A stretch of 64,000 nt of DNA. It comes from Chromatiales bacterium (GTDB taxonomy: Bacteria > Pseudomonadota > Gammaproteobacteria > Steroidobacterales > GCA-2729495). Where the stretch lies: contig PBYE01000032.1 in the NCBI GenBank assembly GCA_002729495.1, positions 1 through 64,000 of the forward strand. The letters are read 5' to 3'. The stretch's first letter is position 1. The number at the start of each line of letters is the position of its first letter. A program made the translations under genes and the position numbers. Shown here piece after piece: positions 42,409-52,103 of the stretch. The notes under the pieces are model-generated. The model was given only the letters and a program-made list of their open reading frames with translations. It made no database searches and was not told the DNA's origin.

Positions 42409-44049
42409 ATGACAAAAAAAATAGAGCCGGACTTATCGGCCAATAATCTTTCACGCCGCGAATTGCTGGGTACGGGACTCGGGCTGTCTGCTTTAGGCAG
42501 TACGCCGTTAACCGGTGCCGGCCTTGCACATGCGGCCAAAGCGCCGACCGCGCCGTTTGACTCCCTGCGCGACTACATAGCGATGCTGGATTCACGCGGG
42601 TTACTCGTACGCATTCCGCGGGTCAATCAGGATGAGTTCGAGGCGACCGCCCTGATGTACCGGTTCCGCGACTGGAACGGTATGAACGGCTCTCCGACAA
42701 TCCTCATTGACAAGATTCGTCAGGATGGCAAGTGGTACAAGGGGCCGCTCATTATTAATGAGAGCGGCCACCTGTATTCCGAGTGCCTGGCTTACGGGCT
42801 TGAACCAATCGACGAAGGCCCGCTGGTAACCGAACCTTTCCAGAGTTACCGCAAGGCCCGCCGCCATTTTATCGAAATCCTCGAGGCAAACGGCGGCAAG
42901 TACCCGAATATTGCACCAATTGAAGTATCGGCTGATGAAGCACCGTGCAAGGAAATTATTTTGCATGGCGATGAAGTCGACCTGACAAAGTTCCCGTTCA
43001 TCAAGTGCAACCCATCCGATGCGGGGCGTTACATCAATACCGGCGTCGTCTTTACGCACGAAAAAAAACGTGGAACCAACTACGGTACCTATCGTTGCCA
43101 CCTGCGCGGGCCAAGAGAAATCGGGGTCAACTCCGAGCCGGGACAGACAGGCAATATAATGCTGAATGCCATGCGGTTGCGCGGCGAGAAGATTGCCAAG
43201 GTATCCATCGTGCTAAGCCCCGACCCCTATGTGTGGACTGTCAGCGGCAACCGTATCGTTGATCGCCGCGCAGGCCCGGTGGACGAGCTGGCAGCCGCCG
43301 GCGGTCTTGCCGGCCGGCCGCTCAGGGTTGTAAAGAGCGAGACGAACGACCACCTGGTACCGGCCAACTCCGAGATTATTATCGAGGGCGAGATTCCCCT
43401 CGATGACAGGCGGCCGGAAGGGCCTTACGGGGAAATGTACGGCTACCAGGGGCGGGTGAAGGATGAGCAGTACTGGATGCGGGTAACCGCGGTCACCCAC
43501 CGCAAAGACCCCTGGATCATGAATAACTTTACCGGCTTACAGCGCGGCACACTGATGTCGGCGAGTCATGCGCTCGGATTCTACCGGCTTAAGAAAGATG
43601 TGCCTTCGATGGTCGATTACTTTGGCGACAACCGTGCCGTCGGCATGACCTTTGTCAGTATTGACAAGACCAGGGTGGGCCAGGGACTGGAAGTTGCCAA
43701 GAAAGTTGCCGAGCATTACTTTTTTGCCAAGATCGTAGTCATCGTAGATGGTGACGTGGACGTCACGAACCAGGAACAGGTGCTGGCGGCAATGGGCTCA
43801 CGGTGGCAACCACTGGGGTCCACCCATATCTTCGAGCGTTTGCCGGGCCTACCGCTCGATCCGGGTGCGAAAAAGCGTGGCCTCACGAACAAGATCGCCA
43901 TCGACGCCACCCGGCAGTTTCCCGGCGAGGACGGTCCCGCCGTATATCCGAAACTGAACCGAGCGCTGCTGGAAACGGGCGCGCCGAACGCGATGGCGCG
44001 TGTCGACGAGAAATGGGGCGAACTGATTCGCTCCTGGCGAATTAGTTAA
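42409..44049 (+). CDS. UbiD-family decarboxylase with Tat signal peptide
   Basis: 546 residues. Twin-arginine signal SRRELLGTGLGLSALG...GAGLAHA (about 15-42), then the UbiD fold. Catalytic equivalents of Fdc1 R173, E277 and E282 are visible in NYGTYR and PEGPYGE; metal-site Asn (NYGTYR) and Glu (KSETND) are kept, but the His expected about 18 residues after the Arg appears to be missing (PGQTG). UbiD enzymes use prenylated FMN for (de)carboxylation of aromatic or unsaturated acids, normally in the cytoplasm. The second copy at 60315 is a paralogue. Substrate unknown. Confidence 0.82.
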   Translation: MTKKIEPDLSANNLSRRELLGTGLGLSALGSTPLTGAGLAHAAKAPTAPFDSLRDYIAMLDSRGLLVRIPRVNQDEFEATALMYRFRDWNGMNGSPTILIDKIRQDGKWYKGPLIINESGHLYSECLAYGLEPIDEGPLVTEPFQSYRKARRHFIEILEANGGKYPNIAPIEVSADEAPCKEIILHGDEVDLTKFPFIKCNPSDAGRYINTGVVFTHEKKRGTNYGTYRCHLRGPREIGVNSEPGQTGNIMLNAMRLRGEKIAKVSIVLSPDPYVWTVSGNRIVDRRAGPVDELAAAGGLAGRPLRVVKSETNDHLVPANSEIIIEGEIPLDDRRPEGPYGEMYGYQGRVKDEQYWMRVTAVTHRKDPWIMNNFTGLQRGTLMSASHALGFYRLKKDVPSMVDYFGDNRAVGMTFVSIDKTRVGQGLEVAKKVAEHYFFAKIVVIVDGDVDVTNQEQVLAAMGSRWQPLGSTHIFERLPGLPLDPGAKKRGLTNKIAIDATRQFPGEDGPAVYPKLNRALLETGAPNAMARVDEKWGELIRSWRIS

Positions 44050-44052
44050 CTG

Positions 44053-47000
44053 TTAACTACCGCCCATCCTGTATTCGAAGCGTACACCGACGACACGCGG
44101 TGGTGCCGGGTAGGCGATTACCTGGTTGCGAACCCGTGGCGGGCCGTCGATAAACAGCCCCGTCGAAATACCCGGCCCGGTCTGCGCGCTGCGTACCGTT
44201 TCGTCATCCAGCAGATTCTCGACATAGAAAATTGTAGTCCAGTTATTGGCTTCTATACCCGCACGGAGGTCGTACTGGACGTAACTATCGAGCCACTGGT
44301 CGTTAGCCTGTTCGAGGAAGCGCTCGCTCTGGTGGAAAGACTCAGCTTCGATGTACCAATCCATCCCGGTATCCCCGAGCGGCGCCATGTAACGCGCATT
44401 CAGATTCAGACTGTGGCGGGGGGCATCTTCGAGTTCGTTACCGGACAGATCGACCTCGCAGCGCAGTTCCGGAATGACGTCCTCGGCACTTGGAGCATCG
44501 GGGTCAGCCTGACCGTCTTTCGAGGCTCGAGCGACAATTTTGCCGATGGGACACGAATTGCCGATCCAGTATTGGCCGCGGCCGTAGACCTCGTTTTCGG
44601 GTGTTTCCACTTCAGAAAAATAGCGCTCGGCACTATTGCGCGTCAGGTCGTTGCGGGCACTGGAAAGAATTGTAAAATCTGTAAATTCAGCATCCAGATA
44701 GTTGTAGCTCATCCCGAATGTCCAGCGTTCTGTCGGGGTCCAGTTTACTTCGATCTCCAGGCCCCATATTTCCGCACCGGCGGCATTTTCGACCGCCGCC
44801 GTCGACAGCCCGGTCGTAAAATTAATCTGCGTTGTCCCCACCTGCTTGTCTTCGAAATCCTGGTAATAGACCGCTGTATTCAACTGCAGCGTGTTGTCCA
44901 GCAGTGTTGTTTTCGTGCCAAGTTCGTAAACTTTAAGGGTCTCTTCTTCGAATATTGATTCGCGTGCTTCGAAGCCACCGGAGCCTCCTGTCAGGCGGCT
45001 GAAACCGCCGGGCTTCTTGCCCACCGCGTACGACAGGTAATACATCTGGTCATCCGCGGGCCGCCATTCCAGCGTGGCCCGCGGCGTGAAAAAACTGGTA
45101 CGTGTTGCAACCGTTTTATCGAGCGTGAACGGCGTCCGCCATATGCCACCCTCGCCCACGCCCGCCGGAATGGCGGGACCGCATACCTGGTCGTCGGCCA
45201 TTACCGACGCCGGGGCGGTGCCGCAGTTCGGCTGAATCGAAGACGGGCTCTGCCGGACGGCAAACTCAGGGTCAGCAGGATCGAGAATCGGCTGCGTCTG
45301 TTCCTCACGCTCGTTCGTATAGCGGCCTTCGAAAGACAGCCGCAGGGTCTCGCTCAGGTCGAAATCGAACATCGCATACAAAGACCAGTGCTTGGTTTCA
45401 ATGCGCTTGGTGCGCGGCAAAATATCGGCGCGATGGTCGAGATATTGCAGGATATCGGAACCCGACGGCACACAAAGCATGTTGAAGTCGTCGGGCATGC
45501 TCACACTCTCCGGCCCGTTCAGGGACCACGGTCCCCCGAGAAAGCCCGCTTCGCCCGGCTTCAGAAGGTGCTCCCAGTCGGCCATGAAGTGCTGCATGCC
45601 CACCCCGGCCGGAGGACCCGCCTCGGGTGAATAACAGTTCGGACGGGTGGAACCCATGGACAGGACATTGGCGGGCGATGTAAACGGGAACAGGCCGTTG
45701 GATGCACGGGCGGTCGTGCTGTACTCCTCCTGCTCCGTGTCTTCGTACCACGCCATGCCGCCGATCGTGTAATTCCAGCTACCGTCGAGGTCTGAGGAGT
45801 AACGGATTTCCTGGCTAAACTGTTCCGTCTTTGTATTGAAATCGATCTGCTGCGTACCCCAGGAACAGTCGCCGCCGGACAGAGCACAGGGGATATCGTC
45901 CGCCGTGCCGAGCATGCCGTCGGGCCCCGGGCCGGGGGCGCTTTGTATCGGTGCGGCATGCAGCCCGTCAGGGTCTTCGGCGAACTTGTCAAAATCAATG
46001 AGCACGTCCTGTTCCGCATCGGTAATACCGGTCCAGAAGATAAAGTCACCGTTCTCCCGCTCCCAGATGACTTCCAGGTTCACGCGGGTCACTTCAATTT
46101 CGGTGCCCGGGTAATCCTCGGGCAGTTCCATACCCAGCGGATCGATGGTCTTCGGGTTCGGGCTCAGGCGTACGTCGAGGTCGTCTGTTTCCGGGATCTG
46201 GCCACGGTAGCTCGCAACCGGCGCGCCGAACAGGGAACTTGCTACCCGCTCGCCCGCAGGGCCGGTCTTTTCCACGCGCGGATTGATATCCGCTTCCATT
46301 GCACAATCCGATGCGGCAGTCGCCGTATTAAACAGGCCCGATCCGTCCAGTTCGTAATTGGGGCCGCAAACTTCGAAGCGGTAGAACTTGAAATCGACCT
46401 CCTGCTCCATGTTACCGATCTCGCCCAGGTACTCTTTCGTTGCCAACATCGGGATCAGCGCTTCCTCGGGCAGGAAGCTCAGCGCGTTGTAGGGCACAAA
46501 CGCCGCGGGCCGCTGCTCGTAACGATCGTCCGAATAACTGATGCGGCCTTCGACCGTTACCTTGTCCGACGCCTGCCACAGGCCCTTAAGCGATACACCG
46601 TAACCGTCACCACCGCCGAGGTTCTCGAATTTCGTGAAACGGTTGTCGTAGTAGCCATCTTCATCCCAGTAAGTTGCGGATGCCCGCAGCCCGAAGGTAT
46701 CGGTTACCGGGCCGCCCGCCGATACGGTGACGGAACTCTCGCTGTTTTGACTACCGCTGGCATCATTGATATCCGCGAGAATCTCGAATTCGAATTCGTC
46801 ACCCGGATCCCGGGTGACGTAATTGATCGCACCGTTGAACGCCGCACGCCCATAAAGCGCGCTCTGCGGGCCCTTAACGACCTCGATGCGCTCGAAATCC
46901 AGGTAACGGGGGTTTACGAGCAAACTGCCGCCCGCAGTGCTTATGGCCTCACTCGATATATCTATATTGTCCTGCAGGAAGGCTATGTTCTGGCGACCGC

Positions 47001-47286
47001 GGGTGGGGGACAGACCGCGGATTACCACGCGTGTGTCCTGGCTGGTAATGCCCTGGTCGAAAACGATGCCGGCCGTGTTCTTGGCCAATGCATCCAGGTT
47101 ATTAATGCCCTTACGCTTGATCGTTTCGGAGTCAAAAGCCGTGATCGCGAGCGGAATTTCCTGCAGATTCTCGGCCTTTTTACGGACCGTGACGACGATT
47201 TCTTCCAATGCATGCCCGTTTACCGGGATCAGGAAAATCAGCGGCACAAACAAACAACCCGCAAAGCGGAAGTACTGCCTAGACAT
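44053..47286 (-). CDS. TonB-dependent outer-membrane receptor
   Basis: About 1077 residues from ATG 47286 with GGGGAG before it; a longer frame to 47499 has a non-homologous leader. Signal peptide (YFRFAGCLFVPLIFLIPVNGHA), TonB box-like EEIVVTVRKKAENLQEIPLAI, plug domain (DQGITSQDTRVVIRGLSPTRGRQNIAFLQDNI) and a beta-barrel. This is the plug type seen with sterol, lignin or sugar uptake receptors in environmental gammaproteobacteria. The barrel is unusually long. Convergent with the UbiD gene. Confidence 0.93.
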   Translation of the reverse strand: MSRQYFRFAGCLFVPLIFLIPVNGHALEEIVVTVRKKAENLQEIPLAITAFDSETIKRKGINNLDALAKNTAGIVFDQGITSQDTRVVIRGLSPTRGRQNIAFLQDNIDISSEAISTAGGSLLVNPRYLDFERIEVVKGPQSALYGRAAFNGAINYVTRDPGDEFEFEILADINDASGSQNSESSVTVSAGGPVTDTFGLRASATYWDEDGYYDNRFTKFENLGGGDGYGVSLKGLWQASDKVTVEGRISYSDDRYEQRPAAFVPYNALSFLPEEALIPMLATKEYLGEIGNMEQEVDFKFYRFEVCGPNYELDGSGLFNTATAASDCAMEADINPRVEKTGPAGERVASSLFGAPVASYRGQIPETDDLDVRLSPNPKTIDPLGMELPEDYPGTEIEVTRVNLEVIWERENGDFIFWTGITDAEQDVLIDFDKFAEDPDGLHAAPIQSAPGPGPDGMLGTADDIPCALSGGDCSWGTQQIDFNTKTEQFSQEIRYSSDLDGSWNYTIGGMAWYEDTEQEEYSTTARASNGLFPFTSPANVLSMGSTRPNCYSPEAGPPAGVGMQHFMADWEHLLKPGEAGFLGGPWSLNGPESVSMPDDFNMLCVPSGSDILQYLDHRADILPRTKRIETKHWSLYAMFDFDLSETLRLSFEGRYTNEREEQTQPILDPADPEFAVRQSPSSIQPNCGTAPASVMADDQVCGPAIPAGVGEGGIWRTPFTLDKTVATRTSFFTPRATLEWRPADDQMYYLSYAVGKKPGGFSRLTGGSGGFEARESIFEEETLKVYELGTKTTLLDNTLQLNTAVYYQDFEDKQVGTTQINFTTGLSTAAVENAAGAEIWGLEIEVNWTPTERWTFGMSYNYLDAEFTDFTILSSARNDLTRNSAERYFSEVETPENEVYGRGQYWIGNSCPIGKIVARASKDGQADPDAPSAEDVIPELRCEVDLSGNELEDAPRHSLNLNARYMAPLGDTGMDWYIEAESFHQSERFLEQANDQWLDSYVQYDLRAGIEANNWTTIFYVENLLDDETVRSAQTGPGISTGLFIDGPPRVRNQVIAYPAPPRVVGVRFEYRMGGS

Positions 47287-47654
47287 AAGCTCTCCCCGAA
47301 GCCCCAAGGGGCTATTCTTTTTCTCGGTGCGGCCTGGCTTTCTCTTTTTGGTCTGTACGCCCCTGCAATGATACGCACCATCCCATGGCATGCCGGGCCG
47401 GTTAGCCACTGGTTTCCCTACTTGCCGCCCGGCTGCAGACTGTCTGTATTTATAAGCATCCGGGCATCCGCGTAGCACTTTGCCGGGGTGACGGAGCACT
47501 AGGTGGATAGGGGTATGCTGCGTTACGGTAGGCTATATCGGTGCCGGTCTGAAGGGCCTGGTTGTTAAACATCAACGACCATGCAGAACTAAACTTGCAA
47601 GTCCATGGATATGCGCCTAACTCTTACAGTGTTGCATGCGTCAGAAGTTCTGAT

Positions 47655-48062
47655 ATGAGCGCCCCAACGGTTACACGCGTCGCAGCCGAATGCATAGCCC
47701 TGGCGACAATACTAAGCCTGTTGATGAACTGTGCGCCGCACGGCGAGATTCTTTCTCTCGACCGTTTGTTCTGGATAGGTTTATCGCTGCTGTTGTACTC
47801 AACAGTGATAACTATCTGCTACGCGATCCCGGTTCACCTGATCCTGCGCAAGATGGAGCTGGCGACCGTAACTTATTACCTGGTTGCCGGGGCACTTGGA
47901 CCATCCATTGCCTATACCGCCCTCTACCGGCTGGTTGAAGGTGTCATATGGATTAGCGGCATGGCGGAGCCGCTGGCTTACAATATTTTTGTCGGCCTCG
48001 TTATCGGTTGGTATTTCCACCGACAGGTCCATACTGACCGGACGCTCAAAAACCATGCATGA
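47655..48062 (+). CDS. Small membrane protein, unknown
   Basis: About 135 residues from ATG 47655 (MSAPTVTRVAAECIALATILSLLMNC). Four helices. It overlaps the next gene by eight bases (ATGCATGA). Function unknown. Confidence 0.6.
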   Translation: MSAPTVTRVAAECIALATILSLLMNCAPHGEILSLDRLFWIGLSLLLYSTVITICYAIPVHLILRKMELATVTYYLVAGALGPSIAYTALYRLVEGVIWISGMAEPLAYNIFVGLVIGWYFHRQVHTDRTLKNHA

Positions 48063-48489
48063 TTTTGCGCAAATAACAGCAACACTCGCGGCCGGTCTCT
48101 GGGCAGGAGGCTGTATTTACATCGGCTTCGCCGAGCATCCGTCCGCGCTAAGGGTCGGAGTGCCCTTCGCGACAGAATATTTTCGGCATATGTCGAAACG
48201 CACTGCACCGCTGATGATGGCCCTGGCTGCAATTAGTGGCATATCTGGTCTGTACGTCGGGTGGCAGGCGGGCAGCCTGGGCTGGCTCACCGGCGGTGCC
48301 ATTCAGCTCGGAATGTTTCCGCTTACCGCGGCACTCATCGTGCCTATTAATATCAAGCTGCTTAAAGTTGATCTGGACAATGACCTCGATACTGCCGCCA
48401 GGCTGCATGCCCGCTGGGGTCAGATGCACCTTTTGCGGACAACAATAGGATCAATCGCTTTTCCCCTGTTTGTCTGGCTGCTGGTATAG
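48055..48489 (+). CDS. DUF1772 (anthrone oxygenase-like) membrane protein
   Basis: About 144 residues from ATG 48055 (MHDFAQITATLAAGLWAGGCIYIGFAEHPSALR). Four helices with the EHP motif after the first helix and LHARWGQMHLLRT near the end, the DUF1772 pattern. Some relatives act in polyketide tailoring, but most are uncharacterised. The long upstream part of the frame is out of the family and is not used. Confidence 0.75.
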   Translation: MHDFAQITATLAAGLWAGGCIYIGFAEHPSALRVGVPFATEYFRHMSKRTAPLMMALAAISGISGLYVGWQAGSLGWLTGGAIQLGMFPLTAALIVPINIKLLKVDLDNDLDTAARLHARWGQMHLLRTTIGSIAFPLFVWLLV

Positions 48490-48535
48490 CGTGTATTGTT
48501 TGCCGCATCTCGCTAAAGCCGCATAACGACTAAAC

Positions 48536-49849
48536 ATGAAAGACTGGCTCGGATTAGCTGTATTTATTTTGGCCCTTTGCTTCCTGGCGTTCCTGCTGGG
48601 TAGCGCTGTTGTTACCCTGAAAATCTTTCCTTACAGCTATATCAATTCTGCTTTCAGCGCCGCAAATGAGTTGGTGCAGAGGAGCCGGGAAGGCAATAAG
48701 TCACAGTTCCATTTCATAAACAAAGCCCGCTACGAAGGCGAAGGCGTTACCGTGCATGACCCGGCGATGGCACAACCCGGCATTACGCTCGTTACTTCGC
48801 ACTGGCTTACCGAAGGAGAGTACGTGTCGGCGATCCGACTGATCAATCTCGACGGTAATGTGCTGCATGAATGGCAGATCCATCCTGATGAAATCTGGCC
48901 GGTAACGCCATACGACGACTACTCGGCCGGTAAGTACAACCAGCCGCAAAACTACGTACATGGAACTCACCTGCTCCCGAATGGCGACATCGTATTCAAC
49001 ATTGAATACCTTGGGCTCATACGCATGAACGCATGTTCGGACATCCTCTGGAAGTTGCCCTACCGTACGCATCACTCGGTCGATCGTGATGATGATGGCA
49101 ACTTCTGGGTTGCCGGGCTTAACTGGCGCGAAAACCCCGTCGACGGTTATGTGCATATGAAACCGCCCTTTGTGGACGAAACGATGCTGAAGGTTTCGCC
49201 CGATGGCGATATTCTCGATGAAGTGTTCTTCATCAAAGAGATGTACAAGTCAGGTTATGCGGATATTTTTTCTGACATCAAGGCCATTTATGATTTCACC
49301 CATATGAATGATGTAGAAATACTGGATGCTGACATGGCGGATGCGTTCAGTATGTTCAGCGCAGGCGATATCATGATATCGCTGCGCCACCTCAGCCTGG
49401 TGGTGATATTCGATGGGAAGACCAGGGAGATTAAATGGCACTTCAGGCACCCAATGATTCATCAACATGACCCGGATTTCGAGGCCGACGGCCATATAGT
49501 TATCTTTGATAACCAGGATGACACTACCCTGGACGGCTCGCTGTTCGGCCACACGCGCCTGCTGAAAGTCGATCCAGTGACCAAACAATACGAAGTGCTT
49601 TACCCGGCGCGCAAAAACCAGCCTCTCTACACGAAGGAAGGCGGGAAACACCAGTTACTGCCCAACGGCAACCGGCTGATTACGGAAGCTCACCCCGGCC
49701 GGGTGCTGGAAGTTACCCCCGAAGGTGAAACAGTGTGGAACTGGATTATTGGGCGCACAGAGGGCAACACGGTCGCCGAAGTGCTGGAAGGCACACGCTA
49801 TCCTTCCGACTACCTGAACCCTGAGAATATGAACTGCGCAATCGACTAG
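48536..49849 (+). CDS. Arylsulfotransferase-like beta-propeller protein
   Basis: 437 residues. An N-terminal helix (LAVFILALCFLAFLLGSAVVT) anchors it. Beta-propeller repeats follow: HGTHLLPNGDIVFNIEYLG, HHSVDRDDDGNFWVAG, HDPDFEADGHIVIFDNQ, and HQLLPNGNRLITEAHPGRVLEVTPEGETVWNW, as in Arylsulfotran_2/ASST proteins. Probably periplasmic; real substrate unknown. Confidence 0.8.
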   Translation: MKDWLGLAVFILALCFLAFLLGSAVVTLKIFPYSYINSAFSAANELVQRSREGNKSQFHFINKARYEGEGVTVHDPAMAQPGITLVTSHWLTEGEYVSAIRLINLDGNVLHEWQIHPDEIWPVTPYDDYSAGKYNQPQNYVHGTHLLPNGDIVFNIEYLGLIRMNACSDILWKLPYRTHHSVDRDDDGNFWVAGLNWRENPVDGYVHMKPPFVDETMLKVSPDGDILDEVFFIKEMYKSGYADIFSDIKAIYDFTHMNDVEILDADMADAFSMFSAGDIMISLRHLSLVVIFDGKTREIKWHFRHPMIHQHDPDFEADGHIVIFDNQDDTTLDGSLFGHTRLLKVDPVTKQYEVLYPARKNQPLYTKEGGKHQLLPNGNRLITEAHPGRVLEVTPEGETVWNWIIGRTEGNTVAEVLEGTRYPSDYLNPENMNCAID

Positions 49850-49867
49850 GCCGGCCTGGCAGAAAGA

Positions 49868-50317
49868 TCAGTCACGAAAACTATTTTTTGTTACCTGCCT
49901 TAAATCAGAACCAACCAACCAGGTGACAAGACCCAGGGTTGCGTAAACGACACCAACCAGCGTCACAAAACTCTGCCGGTTGCCGAGCAGGAACATCGCG
50001 GACCATAGCTGATAGCCGCCATACGCCAGCATTCCTAAAGTAGAAGTAAGCACACCGATACGCCCGGTCCCGACAGTCACGCTATGCCTGTAAGCCCGGA
50101 TGGCAAGCACGGCGCCGACACCCGGTATCGCGTCAAGGACGATCAGAATAACCAACCGGATACGCTCGGCAGCCACGGTAATACCCATGAACTCGGCCGT
50201 GTCTTCAAGCGGCCCGACAAGGCTGTACAAATTGCTGGTAATCATCTCGGACAACATCAGGATCGCGATGAAGTAAAAGAAAATAATGCGGCTGCGTTGT
50301 TTCATGGACATACTCAC
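49868..50317 (-). CDS. Small four-helix membrane protein, unknown
   Basis: 149 residues with four hydrophobic helices and a basic start (MSMSMKQRSR). No motif recognised. Ends near the arylsulfotransferase-like gene, convergent. Confidence 0.6.
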   Translation of the reverse strand: MSMSMKQRSRIIFFYFIAILMLSEMITSNLYSLVGPLEDTAEFMGITVAAERIRLVILIVLDAIPGVGAVLAIRAYRHSVTVGTGRIGVLTSTLGMLAYGGYQLWSAMFLLGNRQSFVTLVGVVYATLGLVTWLVGSDLRQVTKNSFRD

Positions 50318-50351
50318 CCATCAATACAATTTGCCCGGTGAACTGACTGCT

Positions 50352-52103
50352 TTATTCAACGGTAGCAGGCAACACCCACACCTGCGGCATGCCTACAGTT
50401 TTCGGTAGCGTGATTCGTGCCCTGACACCCTGCTCTATATCCGGTTTGAACAGCATCGCGCCTTCCATGCCCTTAAGCCGTGCCATCTGCGTCGCCAGGG
50501 CATTGCCCTGTTCATCACGAAGTTCAACCGAAGTCATAACGGTTTCATCTTCGCTAACCCCGGACATGTCGACGACAGTCAGCAGGGCACCACCTTTTTC
50601 CAGTATCAGCGGCCCCGATATAAACACGTTGATGGTTTCAGTTTCATCATTCGAAAGCCGCAACGATAGCTTGGTGCTTACGGCCGGGTTTACATACAGA
50701 GCGGCCGCCGTACCCCGGTGCTTGTAAAGGTTAACTTCGACAAGACCGTAGTCCTCGTCAATTTTTGTGGCAAGAATCTTCCTGTGCTTACCGCGACCGT
50801 CTGCGATCCAGAAAAGCGGTGCCGCGTTACCTGCCGCTAGTTGTTCGGCGAGCACGGTCGAGTCCTCTGCACGCAATCCTGATTTCTGTTGCTCGAAGTA
50901 AACGTTATATTTCGTATCGTTAAACTTAAGTGTATAAATCGGCAACATTGCATCGAAAGAGGTCAGCGAGTGCGCCATCTCGCGGTACTGGTCTTTTTTG
51001 ATGCGATCGTCGTAATCCATGATGATCGCCAGATGTATCCAGCTATAACCAAGTAGGGCAATAGTCGCCAGCCGCTGCAAAAGGACCGGCCGAATACTCG
51101 TAAGCCCCATTGAAGCCAGCAACAACACCGGCGGTACCAGCATAATGGTATTGCGATCGGTCAGTATCGGCTGCGCAATGATCCCTCGTACCCACGGCAC
51201 CAGGTACCCGACCACAATCCAGCTCAGTAAGACAATCGCTGCAAAACGACTGCGTCTGCCAGTACCTGGATAAAAACTGGTGACAACTCCCGCCAGCAAC
51301 AACAGGGCAAACAATCCGGACAATACCCATGAATCAAAATACTGGATAAAAAAGTTAGCGAAAAACCCGGGGCCTGGCTGCGGAATCCAGAAATCATCAA
51401 TTGCGATATGGCCCTGTATTGCTGAAATCAGTGGCAGTGAGGCCAGGAGTAAAATGCCCACCGCTATTAAAGCCCTGGTCAGTAATACTTTATCGAAGCG
51501 TTTCTCATGTGCCATATACACGAGCACGATCACACCCTGTGCAGCCAGTGCCACAAAAATATAGTAATGCACGTACAGAAATGCAGTTGTGCTGGCTATA
51601 TACAGTGCCAGGTTCACCCTTGATTCAGAGCGCAGCGCGCGCACCAGGAACAGAAATGACAGGCTGCTTAACAGGTAGAAAAATGCGTACGAGCGCGCCT
51701 CCTGCGCGTAGTAAACCAGGTAGTAATTGGGGATAGCGAGTGCAGCCGCGTAGAGGCCTGCACGCTTGCTAACAAGGTCACGGCCCAGCAGGTAGATCAC
51801 CGGTATAACCAGTATTCCCGAAAGAAATGATGGAAGTCTTCCGGCCAGTTCGTTGTAGCCGAATAACTTGTAAGACCACCACATTAGCAACTGGTACAGC
51901 GGTGGATGCACGTCTCCCAGTGTCAGTTCGACAACCTGCCGAAAACTATGTGCCGGGTTAGAAAAATACGCACTAAACAGTTCGTCAAACCAGTAGCTTT
52001 CATGTGTCAGGCCATTCAGCCGAACACCTGTCGCAAGTACCACGATCACTAACAGCCAGAGCCCGGTCTCGTTGCGCCGACAAAAATTACCTGCGGTACC
52101 CAT
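50352..52103 (-). CDS. Glycosyltransferase family 39-like membrane protein
   Basis: 583 residues. About ten helices with the GT39/ArnT motif SYWFDELFSAYF (DE in the first loop) and GDVHPPLYQLLMWW, then QEARSYAFFYLLSSLSF. The C-terminal 190 residues are a soluble domain. Transfers a sugar from a lipid carrier. It begins directly after the epimerase stop (TGA then ATG), so the two are coupled. Confidence 0.85.
   Translation of the reverse strand: MGTAGNFCRRNETGLWLLVIVVLATGVRLNGLTHESYWFDELFSAYFSNPAHSFRQVVELTLGDVHPPLYQLLMWWSYKLFGYNELAGRLPSFLSGILVIPVIYLLGRDLVSKRAGLYAAALAIPNYYLVYYAQEARSYAFFYLLSSLSFLFLVRALRSESRVNLALYIASTTAFLYVHYYIFVALAAQGVIVLVYMAHEKRFDKVLLTRALIAVGILLLASLPLISAIQGHIAIDDFWIPQPGPGFFANFFIQYFDSWVLSGLFALLLLAGVVTSFYPGTGRRSRFAAIVLLSWIVVGYLVPWVRGIIAQPILTDRNTIMLVPPVLLLASMGLTSIRPVLLQRLATIALLGYSWIHLAIIMDYDDRIKKDQYREMAHSLTSFDAMLPIYTLKFNDTKYNVYFEQQKSGLRAEDSTVLAEQLAAGNAAPLFWIADGRGKHRKILATKIDEDYGLVEVNLYKHRGTAAALYVNPAVSTKLSLRLSNDETETINVFISGPLILEKGGALLTVVDMSGVSEDETVMTSVELRDEQGNALATQMARLKGMEGAMLFKPDIEQGVRARITLPKTVGMPQVWVLPATVE

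Noticed and set aside
45943-47475. 510-residue plus-strand frame across the TonB receptor gene
   Set aside because: It is the shadow of the minus-strand receptor, with no family pattern of its own.
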